Below, one piece after another: positions 12,240-24,768 of a stretch of 64,000 nt of DNA; the stretch's first letter is position 1; each line of letters opens with the position of its first letter. The stretch covers positions 1,038,360 through 1,102,359 of the forward strand of contig JAPEHQ010000019.1 in the NCBI GenBank assembly GCA_027405735.1, in the 5' to 3' direction. This DNA is from Mucor racemosus. Lineage: Eukaryota; Mucoromycota; Mucoromycetes; Mucorales; Mucoraceae. The position numbers and the translations under genes were made by a program. The notes beneath the pieces were generated by a model. The model searched no databases. It worked only from the letters and a program-made list of their open reading frames with translations, and was not told the origin of the DNA.

Positions 12240-13890
12240 TCAATATGAGCTGTCCCGAAATAAAAAATTTGATACCACATACCAGAATATAAGTGCATCA
12301 TTACCAAGCATTGACCTAAAATTGACCTAAAATTGACCTAAAATTGATCATAAAAAATTGAGCACCAAAATCGAAGCATTTTGTTTTGTATTCACAAAAT
12401 AGATTCAACTCTAAGCTACTCTGCAATTTTTGTTTCAGCGAAAAATGTTGATTTTTGTCGAGATAATCAAAACAATAGTTTATATCACACCTTAAAGCCA
12501 ATGGCAACTGAGTTCCGAAATCGATCAGAAAATGCTTCAAAAAAACAAAATCCCTAAATAGCTCATGAACTATAAAGTAAGTTGAACTAGCGTTTTAAAT
12601 GGTTTTCGTGCAGTTTTAAATTTTACATCCATCTAAATAAAATTCAAGCAAATGTTTTGTTTTAAATTTTGCACAAAATGCGATTGAAATTTTGGAGGTT
12701 TTTTTGAAGATACAGAACACTTTTTATAATCATATTTAAAATATAATAAATGGCAATGATGCGCAAAAAAATTACCTATCGATCGAGCTATTACTCAACT
12801 TTCTAGCTACATTTTCGTAGAGAAAACAAGATTTTTGTCCAAATTTTTTTCTGTTTCAGAATTTGGGATGAGGGTATACAAGGGGAAAAGGGACGTCAGA
12901 AATGGAAGTACTTTTTTGTACACATTTTTGAGGATATTTCCACGAAAAATCTGAAATGTCAAAACGGTCTTAAGAAATAATCTTGCCAAAATATTACACT
13001 TTTTATTAACAATACATCCAGAGGATGTATTTATATACTTTTCATTATAACTATTACACAGAATTACTATCTAAGAACATTACACCAATTTACTAAAACG
13101 CATGTAAATCAACGTGTACACCTGTTGATTTACTATAATACCGAATATTGACTACGACCTTGAATGTGCGACCTAGGATATGATATTGACATAACAAAAT
13201 CAATATTTTGAAAAGCTCTAAATTGGATCTGAGAGAGCTCAACAAGCTGGATGACATGATTGCAAAAAAAAAATGTTACTCAATTTAACCGATATTTTGA
13301 AACCTACTATAGAAATGCCCAAAAAAAAGAAAAAAAAAAGTGCTCAGAATTTTTATATTAAAGTATGTTATAGAGCACTGCAAAAAAAGTAAGTTTCATT
13401 ATCGGAAAGTGTTAGTATAGCTTAATTATTTTTGGAGATATGGAGCCTCAAAGTTTTCAATTCATTAGCAGTGAAATACGCGTAAAAAGTCTGAAACCTT
13501 AGCACTCAAAAATTAATACGACCTGCAAAAAGTAGGATATTTCCGGATACTCATTTTTGGATTAAAGCTGAACATCTCAGGTACATTGGCATATAATTTT
13601 TTCTTGGTGTTATTTAGTGAAAAAAAAAAATAGAGCAGGGATGAAAAGTGAGACCCAGTTTTCAAGGGAAAAGCAATGAATTTTACGCGTTTTTGAGTCT
13701 TTTGTGAGATATAAAATAAGTTTAAGGATAGGTAGCACAATGCGACCGATTTATATCTGTTTAGTAGTGTCTAAGGTATATTCTTAAAAGAGATTAGTAT
13801 GAGGTCAGCTATAGAGAGGAGGGCATCCTCCGATTTTGAAAATCAAAAGTGAGAGCCATCTGGAGTTTAACATTTCTACGCTGCAATCAC
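12240..13890 (+). repeat. dispersed repeat D, copy 1
   Basis: A diverged direct copy lies at 38180-39495. Shared blocks include GAATTTGGGATGAGGGTATA, AGCTTGATGACATGA-like sequence, TTGAACATCTCAGGTACATT and GATGAAAAGTGAGACCCAGT. There is no long ORF; short frames on both strands do not match between copies. A ~220-bp insertion (12990-13212) is present only here. A tandem GACCTAAAATT triplet lies at 12313-12343. Confidence 0.75.
12990..13212. other. insertion in repeat D with two perfect hairpins
   Basis: This segment is missing from the second copy of repeat D. It contains AATACATCC-AGA-GGATGTATT (13011-13031) and GTAAATCAAC...GTTGATTTAC (13104-13133, 10-bp stem, 10-nt loop). It has no ORF. 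It could be a small nonautonomous element. Exact ends and any target duplication could not be fixed. Confidence 0.45.
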
Positions 13891-13984
13891 GAATTTCGTT
13901 GTATCCCTCTTATGACTGTATAAATGGGGCTTTAAGTTGAAAAGTTACTTTTTCAGGTGCTTAATTAGTGATTATACTTATAAC

Positions 13985-16900
13985 ATGAACGACAAACGTG
14001 AGTTTCATTAAACAAATAACATATCTCTTTTTTTTAATACGATCAATATTCTAGTCAGCACTGAGGCTTTAGAAGATATATTTTCTCGACTAAGAAGTAC
14101 AGAAAAGCAGGTAATAAAGGATTATATGTATTCATGTCAAAAGGCTAAACGATCATATATAGGTCTCTCCAATAGTTGAAGAAACTGCAGAAGACATTAA
14201 ACATGAATTGGAGCAAATGTTTCTTACACCTCAACAAAGCTTTCCATCATCTTGGTTAAGCAAATGTCAAGAGTAAGTTTTTACTATTAAATAAAATCGT
14301 GGAATAAACGTGAATAATATATATCCTGTTTTTTTTTAGACATTGGGAAGAAACACCAGATTACGCAGAGAATGCGTTCTCTCAACTCTCTAAACCTCGT
14401 ACAAATATTGAAGTGGCACGTAAAGGATTTGATGGAGATATTATTGGTTTTAAGGAAGTAATTATTGACGACCCCAATTTGGCATCGAACAATTCAACAA
14501 GTTTTACAAGAGCCTTTGGATCAACAAAAGATTTTGTTCGTGGTTCAGCTTCTCAATTTCCTTTTGCGCCAGGAGGTTTAGATTCTCAAGTTATTATTGA
14601 TCGAGATTTAGATAATGATGTTGATTTAGATGTGGATATTGATTTCTTTGATTTTGAAGGTAGAGATTCAAATATTATTGCACCTGGATTGGATAGAGGA
14701 TTGGCATTTGAAGATGATGATAATGAAAAAGGCAATGATACGAACACTGTTGCCAACAAGGATTCTGTCTTTAATATTGAAGACATGATGGCACCTGTGG
14801 ATAATACATTTGACTTTTTGAATGTCAAGATTGCACCTGTTGATCATGTTGCAGAAGATATAACTGAAGATGATGATAATTCTAAAGGTATTTCGTGTAT
14901 AGTGGAATTTATCAGTATATATATATATATATAAATGTATTGATATCGTTCTACATTTTAAAGATTCTCAACAAGAAGTGGATGAGCTATTACCCAATAA
15001 ATTACCTCCTCAAAAGGATCTTGCACCCAAGAAGTTGACTACAACTACCAATGAAGCACTTAAGCGTCGTGAATGGGCACATGAAATCAATGTCAATGAA
15101 CCTTTTGATAACTTTTATGATTTGGTACCTGAAATGGCCATGCAATTTCCATTTGAATTGGATATTTTCCAAAAGCAAGCAGTTTATCATTTGGAAATTG
15201 GAGATTCAGTATTTATTGCAGCACATACCTCTGCAGGTAAAACTGTAGTAGCAGATTATGCTATTGCTCTTGCAACAAAACATATGACAAAAGCCATTTA
15301 TACGTCACCTATTAAAGCGCTCAGTAACCAGAAATTCCGTGATTTCAAACATACATTTGGAGAAGATGTGGGTATTTTGACAGGTGATGTACAAATTCGT
15401 CCTGAGGCTAGTTGTTTAGTCATGACAACCGAGATTTTACGTAGTATGCTTTATAGAGGTGCAGATCTTATTCGAGATGTTGAATTTGTCATTTTTGATG
15501 AAGTGCATTATGTCAATGATTTAGAAAGGGGTGTTGTTTGGGAAGAAGTTATTATTATGCTTCCTGCTCATGTAAATATCATTTTATTGTCTGCTACTGT
15601 TCCTAATACAAAGGAATTTGCTGGTTGGGTTGGGTAAATATTGACATTATGGATAAAAGGAATATATTAACCATTAATCAATTTTATCTAGTCGTACCAA
15701 AAAGAAGGATATTTACGTTATTAGTACATTAAAGAGACCTGTTCCCCTTGAGCATTATATTTATGCGAACAAAGATATCTACAAGATTGTTGGTGCTAAT
15801 GAAACCAAGTTGAATACTATTGGATACAATAAGGCCAAGGATGCCATGATGAAGCGTAAAGAGCAAGTTGATAAAGCGAATGGTGTTTCAGCAAATGCTC
15901 GTGGTGGACGTGGAGGTCGTGGAGGTGCTGTAACTCGAGGAGGCGGATCTAGGACTATGACTCGAAGCTATCAATCTGGCATGCAAACTGTAAGTTTTGA
16001 TGAAGGTTATTTTTATAATTGGAAAGAGTGCTAATAGATGACATAGGATCGCAACTTGTTTGTTCATTTGATTGGCATGTTGAAAACCAAAAGCCTTTTA
16101 CCTGTTGTTATATTTACATTCTCCAAGAAGCGATGTGAAGAATACGCTAGTGGTTTATCCAAAACAGATCTATGTACTAGTTTAGAAAAGAGTGAAATCC
16201 ATGTATTTATTGAACGCAGTTTGGTCAGATTAAGAGGAACAGACAAGTTTTTACCTCAAATTTTGAGAATGCGCGATCTTTTAAGTCGTGGCATTGCAGT
16301 TCATCATGGTGGTCTTTTACCTATTATCAAGGAAATTGTTGAAATCTTGTTTGCACGAGGTTTAGTCAAGGTATTATTTGCTACAGAAACATTTGCTATG
16401 GGAGTAAATATGCCTGCTCGTTGTGTTGTCTTTTCAGGTATTCGTAAACACGATGGTCGCAGTTTCCGCGATTTATTGCCAGGTGAATATACACAAATGT
16501 CAGGTCGTGCTGGCCGTCGTGGTCTTGATAGTACTGGTGTTGTTATTATAGCTAATGGAGGTGATGAACCACCTGAGGTCTCTTGTCTTTCTACCATGCT
16601 ATTGGGTAAACCCACTAAATTGGAATCTCAATTCAGATTGACATACAATATGATCTTGAATTTATTACGTGTTGAAGCGCTCAAGGTAGAAGAGATGATT
16701 AAACGTAGTTTCTCTGAAAACAGTGCACAGAAATTATTACCAGAAACAGAGAGATTAGTCGATGAAAATGAACAGAAACGTAGTGCTCTTCGTCAATTGG
16801 ATTGTGCTATTTGTGAACCAGATTTAGAAAAGTTTTATGACATTTGTGGAGAAGTAGTACATTTGAATCGTACCATGATGACTCAATTTATCAGTATGAC

Positions 16901-18207
16901 ACCCGCTGGTAACAGAGCTTTATCAACTGGACGTTTAGTGGTTATCAATACAAATGTTTATAGAAATGCACCTGCTATGATATTGAAACCATTGCCAATT
17001 AGTGCTGCAAACTCTCAACATCGATCATTTTATTGTTTAGTGCTTCAGCCTAAAGATTTGGATATTAGCCAGTCAATGAGTTTAGATGAAACTACCCCAT
17101 TACCAATTACTACAATTTGTACACCTGAAAATGGAGATGGTAAAACTGAAATTGTCACTGTCGGTGCTCCTGATATTCTGTTTGTAACTCGCTTAGCTGT
17201 TAAAACTGATGTCGATGCAATTATGGCAGGCAATGACTCTATGGAAACCATTCGTATTCGTCAAGAACTTGAATCTTTTGGTCAAGATGCCAAGAAGGGT
17301 GGTCTTGTAGAATTTGATTGGAGTAAGATCAAGGATATGGAGTTCCAAGAGATGCTGCGCTCCAAGATCAGACTCATGAAACGGCTTCGTACTGAATTCC
17401 AATGTACTAAATGTCCTGAATTGGATGAACATTATGGCCTTATTCATGACCACAAGAGACTTTCTAGTCAAATTGATATGCTTAAAATGACCATTTCTGA
17501 TCAGAATTTGGAATTACTTCCTGATTATCACCAACGTATTGAGGTATTACGTCAATTGAATTATATTGATGATCAAGGAACCGTTCAATTGAAGGGAAGA
17601 GTTGCCTGTGAGATCAATTCTGCTGATGAACTTTTGTTGACTGAATTAGTTTTGGATAATGTGTTTGCTGATTTCGAACCTGCTGAGGTGGTAGCTATCT
17701 TATCATGCTTTGTATTCCAAGAGAGAAACGCTAGTGAACCTAGACTTACACCTAAATTAACCAAGGGTAAAGAAATTGTCTTGACATATGCACGTAAAAT
17801 TGCTCAGCTTCAAGTTGATTGTGGTCTTGCTATTTCCGTTGAAGATTATGCCAATAATCTTAAATTTGGTCTTGTGGAAGTAGTTTATGAATGGGCAAGA
17901 GGATTGGTAAGATTCTAATATGATGATGATGATGATGATGATATTTGGCAACTTGAATTAACTCAAATGACTGTAGCCATTCAAACATATTACAGATTTA
18001 ACAGATGTATTGGAAGGATCTATCGTAAGATGTATTAGTAGATTGGATGAAACTTGTCGCGAGGTGATGGGTGCTGCTCGTATGGTTGGCGATACTAGTT
18101 TGTATAAAAAGATGGAACAAGCAGAGCAAGATATTAAGCGTGATATTGTATTTGCTGCAAGTTTGGTAAGTTGAAATTTGATTATAAATTTTAGCATGAT
18201 TTATTGA

Positions 18208-18238
<31 letters not shown>

Positions 18239-18248
18239 GTATTTCTAA
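13985..18248 (+). CDS. SKI2: Ski2-type RNA helicase of the SKI complex
   Basis: Nine exons: 13985-13997, 14055-14110, 14163-14272, 14340-14887, 14964-15633, 15692-15989, 16047-17906, 17977-18165 and 18240-18248. They join in phase to 1250 aa, the usual Ski2 length. Ski2 is the cytoplasmic DExH ATPase that, with Ski3 and Ski8, feeds mRNA into the exosome. Visible motifs: Walker [10 protein letters not shown] (about residue 328), DEVH box (about 421), LLSATVPN, and motif [12 protein letters not shown]. The arch insertion lies between the RecA-like core and the C-terminal DSHCT domain, which ends ...FAASLYF. The last exon codes only for Tyr-Phe and the stop, at the spot where Ski2 proteins end in SLYL. 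An Arg-Gly patch (GGRGGRGG, about 15900-15920) lies in the linker after the first RecA domain. The N-terminus has a very acidic Asp-rich run (14600-14740). The GTP-binding paralog Mtr4 is less likely because of the Ski2-type N-terminus and linker. Confidence 0.93.
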
Positions 18249-20310
18249 ATTTAAGGGCTTATTTATTGCATTTATTCAGTGAATAGTATCTTATGGAGTT
18301 CTACATTACATGAATAAAGGGATAATAACATCAATTTCAATCTATGCTTAATTATGTTAATAAATTCATCTTGAACTCTCCTTACACAATAAACAAATTT
18401 CGATTAAAAGCGCTAAAAATTATTAAAAGTGAGCATTTCCAATAAACCAAGTATTATTGCAGCTAGTAGTGATAAGGCACATCTATGCATATAATTGAAA
18501 ATTACTGTATTTCCACTTGAAATTCAGACACTTTAGGATGATTTCCAATTGAAGATTGTAGTAATATATTGATACAGATTAAAGATGAAATCTAGACAAG
18601 GTGAGAATTCAAATTCATATTATTTCTAGATACTATAGTTGGCTAATATAAAAGTTTATTTTTTTATAAAGACAATCTTAAAGTAAATAAACTGTAGAAT
18701 GGTGTATTCAAAATCCAACAGGTCAAAAAAAAGGGGGGCGGGTGGGGTATACTTTCTCATCAGCATTACTCAAGAAAACAAAAACTGTGCTATAGCTTCT
18801 TTTAATGACTTTTATTTTAATTAGAGCATTAACTTATTTATGATTTAAATCAAAGAAATATATGCAATTAAGCCGTTGTTGTTTTTTGGCATTATTTCGC
18901 GCTCAATCATTGAAATCAAGATCTACTAATTTTGGATATTAGTCATGTATGTGCTCCCAACAGTTAATATAACCTATCTTGAACAGTTTTTTTTTCAAAT
19001 GTATTTCAATAAAAACGGCTATCCATTGAATAAATGTTATTAAATAAACCATCAGACAGTAAATAGGCCAGATAAAGACCATTTTTCTATAGAAAACCAT
19101 TGGACGAGAATAGCGTAATGTCATATTTAAATATGGATAGATATTGCCAACTTGTTAAATGCATTACTTGATATAATTAAATGAGCATTAAAATCCTGAA
19201 CGCATTTAAGCTTCACGGAAGACCTTTTATTTTCCGAGTTAGCTTTATCTGTCAGATTTTACTATGTGTGTACGCATATGTATGCAAATTCTTTGAAAAA
19301 ATTCCATTAATATCTTAAATTTATCTTTTAATGTTTCAAATCATTCATGGTTTACCACTGTTGTTTTGTTTGGTACCATGCATATATTGATTAAATCATA
19401 TATTGAGCAGTAAGTTTATGTGATATACATTACTATATATTGAGGGGGTTAATCTATTTCGAGAATCAACAAGATGATCGACATGGCTCCTGTGATCTGA
19501 GAAAGTCTTGAATCAATCTTTAATAGGATGATCTTTACGTTAAAGGTGTATAATCGACAATATAGGCATATATATTGATGCAATATGTTATCGTTTAATC
19601 CAAATGTGTTGTAATATGACACAGTGTAAATTACATGTTTATCAATTCAGTAAATACATACATGTACCGCATATTGGCGTTTTTATTCTTATTTTAACAT
19701 GTGGAATTGGCGCCTGGATCTGCTTTTTTAATTATTAGATTTACCCCTGAATTCTGTCAAAGTATTCAGATTCAAGAGATCAAAAACTTTCTCCACAATA
19801 ATGTATAAAGCCCCCAATTTGAAATAAGCTTCTTATCATATACCAAGTTATTTAGTTTACTTTATAATACATTGGATATGCGCGAAATAGACTTTTGTAA
19901 ACATAGAATTTATTTTTTTTGATTATTTATATGTATAAATTCAATAGTCAGTGCTCATTAGTGCAGCTTTAATATGTGTTGTAATGCAAATAATAATTTA
20001 GGCGTGGTGTTTTGATTGCGGGGGGTGTGGGGGAGAGAGAGATATATAAAGGGAGAAAAAGGTTTTAACAAAAATGAATTGTACATAGTTATTGATATTG
20101 GCAGCATGAAACGAAATAAAAAGGTTGGTAAACGAATGATGATTTGGGCGTAAAGATAAGGCATATAAAAAGGGCATAGTTATTAAATGAAGGTTTTTTT
20201 TTTTTTTTTTTTGATTTTTTTTGATTTTTTTTTTTTTTTTGTTGGTTGTTGATTTTGATGATTTTTTTGTACTGAATTTTTACTAATTTTTTGTAGTTGT
20301 TTGTGATTAT
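18249..20310. other. gene-free, AT-rich with low-complexity runs
   Basis: No ORF with coding character. It contains a G-rich run (GGGGGGCGGGTGGGG, about 18732-18747) and two long poly-T tracts near 20194-20240, just downstream of the Myb-like gene's stop. A TA dinucleotide run at 18215-18238 is part of the SKI2 last intron. Confidence 0.55.
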
Positions 20311-21055
20311 TTACTTTTTAAAATGTGCCTTCCAAGGTCTTTGACAAATTCTTTGTTGGTATACTTCGATTGCATTTTTACTTTGTAACGTTTTAAATCG
20401 GCCCCAACAACAGCCACGCGATCTATGTGGTAAAAAGGTGCAAGAAATCATGGCCCAAGACAATCCTTGTTCATACCCCTTTTGTAATAGATCATCTTCG
20501 CTTGGAGTCCAAGGAGTTCTCGTTTGAATATAAGATGCAGAATTTGATCTTGCGCGTTTCATAGGCTTTGGTTTTTGATGTTGGTGATTAGGATATGCGA
20601 TAAACTTAGCATCGCTTTCACTATTTACACGTCTTCTGTATTTTTGCTGTTCTGTTGTTGCTGTCGTTGTTATTGTTGTTATTGTTGTTGTTGCTGCTGT
20701 TATTGTTGACATTTTCATGCTACTGCTGCTGCTACTAATGCTACTGTTTGTAGTACAACTGCTGGCATTACTTTGCGTACTCATGGATCGATTATGTTTC
20801 CAAAAATCAACATTTTCGAAATTAGCAGGTAAAGGTAAGACAAAATGATGATGAGGAGATGATGTTGGAGATGATGAATTTGATGAAAAAGAAGATAATG
20901 GAGAAGGAGATACCAAGTCTTGACATGCAAAATCAGGCTTAGTGATAGGATGGCATAATAAATGATTTATATCCATGACTCCTATATAATGAAAAATGTA
21001 CATTGTCAGTTATTGCATATACAACATTTTATTAATAACACAACATACCGGGCAT
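20311..21055 (-). CDS. Myb/SANT-like DNA-binding protein
   Basis: Two exons: 21055-21049 (ATG CCC G) and 20981-20311, 225 aa. The C-terminal part carries TPWTPSEDDLLQKGYEQGL, SWAMISCTFLPHRSRGCCWG and RFKTLQ. This is a single Myb/SANT-type repeat with the first two Trp residues and an Arg-rich recognition helix. The middle is Ser- and Thr-rich (20670-20890) and probably disordered, with a basic KRARSNSAS patch that could serve in nuclear import. One repeat placed at the end of a low-complexity protein is typical of fungal regulators, but the target is unknown. The 5' side has a (AAC)n tract. The start with an intron after seven coding bases gives the proper frame; the ATG at 20973-20975 (MDINHLL) is the alternative. 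Confidence 0.7.
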
Positions 21056-21184
21056 TTTGATTGACTATAGATAGATATTGAAAAGAAGAAATAAAAAGAA
21101 AAAGAAAGAAAAAAAACTAAACTTATATATCCAAGAAAAAGAAGGGGAGAATGCATTATATAGTGCCCCTATGAGTATATTTTG

Positions 21185-21219
<35 letters not shown>

Positions 21220-21982
21220 AAACAACAAGAGGGAGTTATATACTATATACAAGACATGGAGAAGAAAAGAATTTGGGTTATTATGCATGTCCTATTAGAT
21301 TACATGAAGATTTTTTGTCAAACCATCATGAATCTAAATATACAAATCTGGCAATGATCTTCCTTTTAGCAAAAAATAAGAGCATGAGTATAATGCTTTG
21401 ATATTGAACTGATGTAGTTGTTGTATAGTAATACTTGTATATATATATATATGTATGTATGTATATTATCTTGTTGCTATAACATGCTTTATTTTCACAT
21501 GAATATAGATGAAATATACAGGTGCATAATATACACATGCACCCTTTAAAGGGTTCTTTTGATCATCGTGGTTAAATTATTGTCAATTTGTAATGAATGC
21601 GTATGTAATTATATAACGGTTAATTAATCATTTACACAAATTCATTTAATGAAAAAGCTAAATTTCTAAATATGCTTTTACAGTTACTACTCACAAAATA
21701 ATCATCTCGACTATAAAAAAAAAAGAATATTACAGCATATACAAATGCACACAGCATTAATAATGCATCAGTATGTTTATTTTGCCCATAAATGTACATA
21801 TTATAAGATCTATTTTGACATTACCCACAGATGTCTTTAAAAGTATGGTTACAATTACTACTTGTTTTGGGGGGTGGAGGCGTTTCTTTGCTTTAAGACT
21901 CAGTTTATATATAGAATACTCTCTCCCTCCCTTCCTCTCTCTCTCTCTCTCTCTCTTTTCGCTATATTCAATTCTAAAAATA
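21056..21982. other. divergent intergenic region
   Basis: Lies between the Myb-like gene (left, minus) and BET4 (right, plus), so it holds both promoters. It contains an AAC microsatellite (21185-21228), a TATG/TA run near 21438-21466 and a CT run (about 21927-21957) just upstream of the BET4 start. No gene was seen. Confidence 0.5.
21185..21228 (+). repeat. (AAC)n microsatellite
   Basis: About fourteen AAC units with one AAA interruption, about 130-170 bp upstream of the Myb-like start codon, probably in its 5' UTR or promoter. Confidence 0.95.
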
Positions 21983-23983
21983 ATGAGTGATGTGGTAAAT
22001 ATATAATCTATACGAGTAATATATTCATAAGCTCACCAGTAAATTACAAAAAAGCATGGAAGAAAACGCGAAAAAACAACCGAGGAAGTTGTAAAAGCAC
22101 GAAAAGAAAAGGAAGCCATCAAAATTAAAGAGTATAATCAACTTGTACAAGAATGCCGAGAAAAGGTAAATATATTGAGTATATTGTATTTCATATGTTT
22201 ACTCATATCGTAAATTAGATGGAAAAGAAAGAATACACTCAAGAAACCTTTAAATTGACTAGTCAACTAGTAGATTGGAATTTAGACTTTTATACAATTT
22301 GGAATTATCGACGTATTTTATTACAAGAATTTATCCTAAAGGGATTAGATACAGATGAACAACAACAAGTATATAATAAGGAATTAATGTTGTTTTTACA
22401 ATTAATCAAAAAGAATCCAAAGTCATATTGGATGTGGAATCATCGTATTTGGTGTTTGCAGAATATGCCAAAACCAAATTGGCAGGCTGAATTGGGTCTA
22501 GTTGATAAGATGTTGACTATGGATGCTAGAAATTGTAGGTTTTACTATATTAAAACAACTATGCATAATACTAATTTTCATATTTCATTAGTCCATGGTT
22601 GGGATTATCGTCGTTTTGTTGTTGGCCATTTAAGAAATAATGCCAGTAGTCCCGAGGAATTGGCTAATATTGTTCAAGGGGAATACAAATTCACTACTCA
22701 AAAAATCAATCAAAGTTTCAGTAACTATTCAGCATGGCATCAAAGATCGAAATTGCTACCAGAAATTGTTGAATCAATGACCACAGAAGAAAAGAATCAA
22801 GTAGCGCTCAATGGTAAGTAATGTATCCGACTTTATGACAATTTCATTTAACCATATACACAGAACTCGATCTTGTGAAAAATGCAATTTACACTGATCC
22901 CGAAGATCAATCTGCTTGGTTGTATTATTGGTGGCTATTGGGAAGAGCCCCTGATAATATCACATTATTTGGAGCATATCAAATGGAAAATGATCCGTCG
23001 ATTATTATACTTGGATTTAATGACAAAATCAAATTTATGCAAAAACCTCGATTACTAAACGAACAAGATGAAACCATTGAATGCAGATTATATCCCTTTG
23101 ATTCAACAAAAAACAAAAGTGCATCGATTTGGATTTTACAAACATCAGACAAGCATATTGCAAAAAAAGTTGCAATCGAATCCAATGTCATCTTGCCTAG
23201 TACTAGTGCAAAATCGATACCTCATGATAAGGTTTGGAATATAGAATTAAAGAAATTAGATCGTAATGCAGGTAAATATTTATGCAGAGTTAGGGAATTT
23301 TGCATTAAAAAATCCTTTCTTAAGTGTCTTTGAAATCGAAATTGACAAATGAATGGAAACAACCACCGGTAACAACTAAAATGTTCAAGGATCCAACATT
23401 AGATGATCAAACATCTTGGTTTACTTTGGATAAGCTTAAATTATTCAAGGATGAAATAGAAACAGTAAGAGAATTGCTTGATATTGAACCTGATAGTGCA
23501 TGTATGTATAAATATGATTATCAAGTAAAATGCGATTAAAAAGTTTAATCCTTTGTAGGGGCGTTGCAGACACTTGTTCATTTTTTAAATCAACTTGCAT
23601 TATATGAAAAACAAGATCAAGATGCAATCTATGATGAAATTATTGTTGTTTTGGATAAATTGTGCGACATTGATAGCGATAGAAAATTGCGATACAAAGA
23701 TCTGAGTAGGTTTTTCTTTGAGTCTAAATTAGCATTGCGATATTAACAAGAACTGCGGTTCCAATTAGAAACCCAAATTCTCTTTAAACAAATGACAAAC
23801 TCACTGGTATCATCTAATAGCGAAGAATATATTGAGGACTTTGATAGTGAATTTGATTTAAAACAACTAGACAGTATCCCACTTTATTCAGTGTTATTGC
23901 TGGTACACAAGATTAAAGTATCAAACTCGAAATTGGAATCTATTCTGTATGACAGTCTACCTTTATTAAATCAAGTTGTCTAA
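21983..23983 (+). CDS. BET4: geranylgeranyltransferase type II (Rab GGTase) alpha subunit
   Basis: Eight exons: 21983-21994, 22055-22165, 22219-22534, 22592-22813, 22864-23271, 23325-23501, 23559-23705 and 23751-23983, all in phase, 541 aa. Bet4 pairs with Bet2 to attach geranylgeranyl groups to Rab GTPases presented by Rab escort protein. The N-terminus HGRKREKTTEEVVKARKEKE is the family signature. The prenyltransferase alpha repeats are visible as DFYTIWNYRR, KSYWMWNHR, HGWDYRRFVVG, NYSAWHQRS and DQSAWLYYWWLLG. The C-terminal part after 23271 is longer than in yeast Bet4 and would correspond to the insert and C-terminal region of larger homologs. Its exon 5/6 junction (23271/23325) is the least certain. 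The last four bases overlap the end of the convergent amidotransferase gene. Confidence 0.9.
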
Positions 23984-24768
23984 TCATGTAATCTTTCACA
24001 AATAAAATCTAATGCTCTTTCTGCAAACCAGACATCCTCCATCTCTGGTGGGGCATTTTCTAATATTTGCAGTGATCTATTGGCTAAATCCTTTTCTAAT
24101 ACACCGTTGTCCCTTCTAATGGTAAGCATGGTGCGCATTGTATCTCTGCTGAATTCTGGATGACCTTGAATAGTTAAGCATTGTCCATTATTAGATACAG
24201 TAATATGATTAGGTGTATTGCCTTCTGTAAATGCTAATGACCTATAGCCATCGGGCAAAACAGAGACATGATCTTGATGGAATTGGTTTATGCGGATATG
24301 GTCTTTATCAGTTTTAAGATACTTTTTGCCCTCTTTGGTTAATTTCAACTGTGTCCATCCCAATTCCCAGCCAGCTTCGTTCTTGCCAGTGATGCCACCT
24401 GCAGCACGCAAGATAATTTGATGGCCAAAGCAAATACCTACCAATTTGGTCTTGTTGACGTGGTTAGTTTGGACTTGCTTGACAAAATCAACCAATTTAA
24501 GAATCCAAGGTTCGTCATCGTGAGCATTATGTTTGGAACCAGTTAGGATGATGGCATCATATTTGCCATTATCGACATCTTTCATTGAAGGGTATTCTTG
24601 GTCATTGACAACATCGAAAGCGTCCCAAGTTAAAACCAAATGTTCATTATCGGCTGCTTTCTTGAAGACGGTGTCAAATTGTTGTAAATAATCACCAACA
24701 TGTTCCATTACTTGTGGCATGGGAGTGTCATTCTTGAGTAAAGCCAAATGTAATTCTGTTCGGGTCAT
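23980..24768 (-). CDS. class I glutamine amidotransferase-like protein
   Basis: Single exon, 262 aa, ending in TAG. The fold is that of the GATase-1 domain found alone, as in the S. pombe C13C5.04-type proteins and plant gamma-glutamyl peptidases. The nucleophile elbow is GICFGHQ (Cys, about residue 113). The other triad residues are in QGHPEF (His and Glu). The oxyanion-type strand is AIILTGSKHNAHD. Without a synthetase domain attached it probably hydrolyses a gamma-glutamyl amide or peptide in the cytosol; the substrate cannot be read from the sequence. The start ATG is preceded by a run of about twenty A residues. The gene is intronless, unlike most neighbours, and overlaps BET4 tail to tail by four bases. 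Confidence 0.85.
   Translation of the reverse strand: MTRTELHLALLKNDTPMPQVMEHVGDYLQQFDTVFKKAADNEHLVLTWDAFDVVNDQEYPSMKDVDNGKYDAIILTGSKHNAHDDEPWILKLVDFVKQVQTNHVNKTKLVGICFGHQIILRAAGGITGKNEAGWELGWTQLKLTKEGKKYLKTDKDHIRINQFHQDHVSVLPDGYRSLAFTEGNTPNHITVSNNGQCLTIQGHPEFSRDTMRTMLTIRRDNGVLEKDLANRSLQILENAPPEMEDVWFAERALDFICERLHD

Noticed and set aside
15002..17471. Minus ORFs under SKI2
   Set aside because: Antisense shadows of a gene with full motif and length support.
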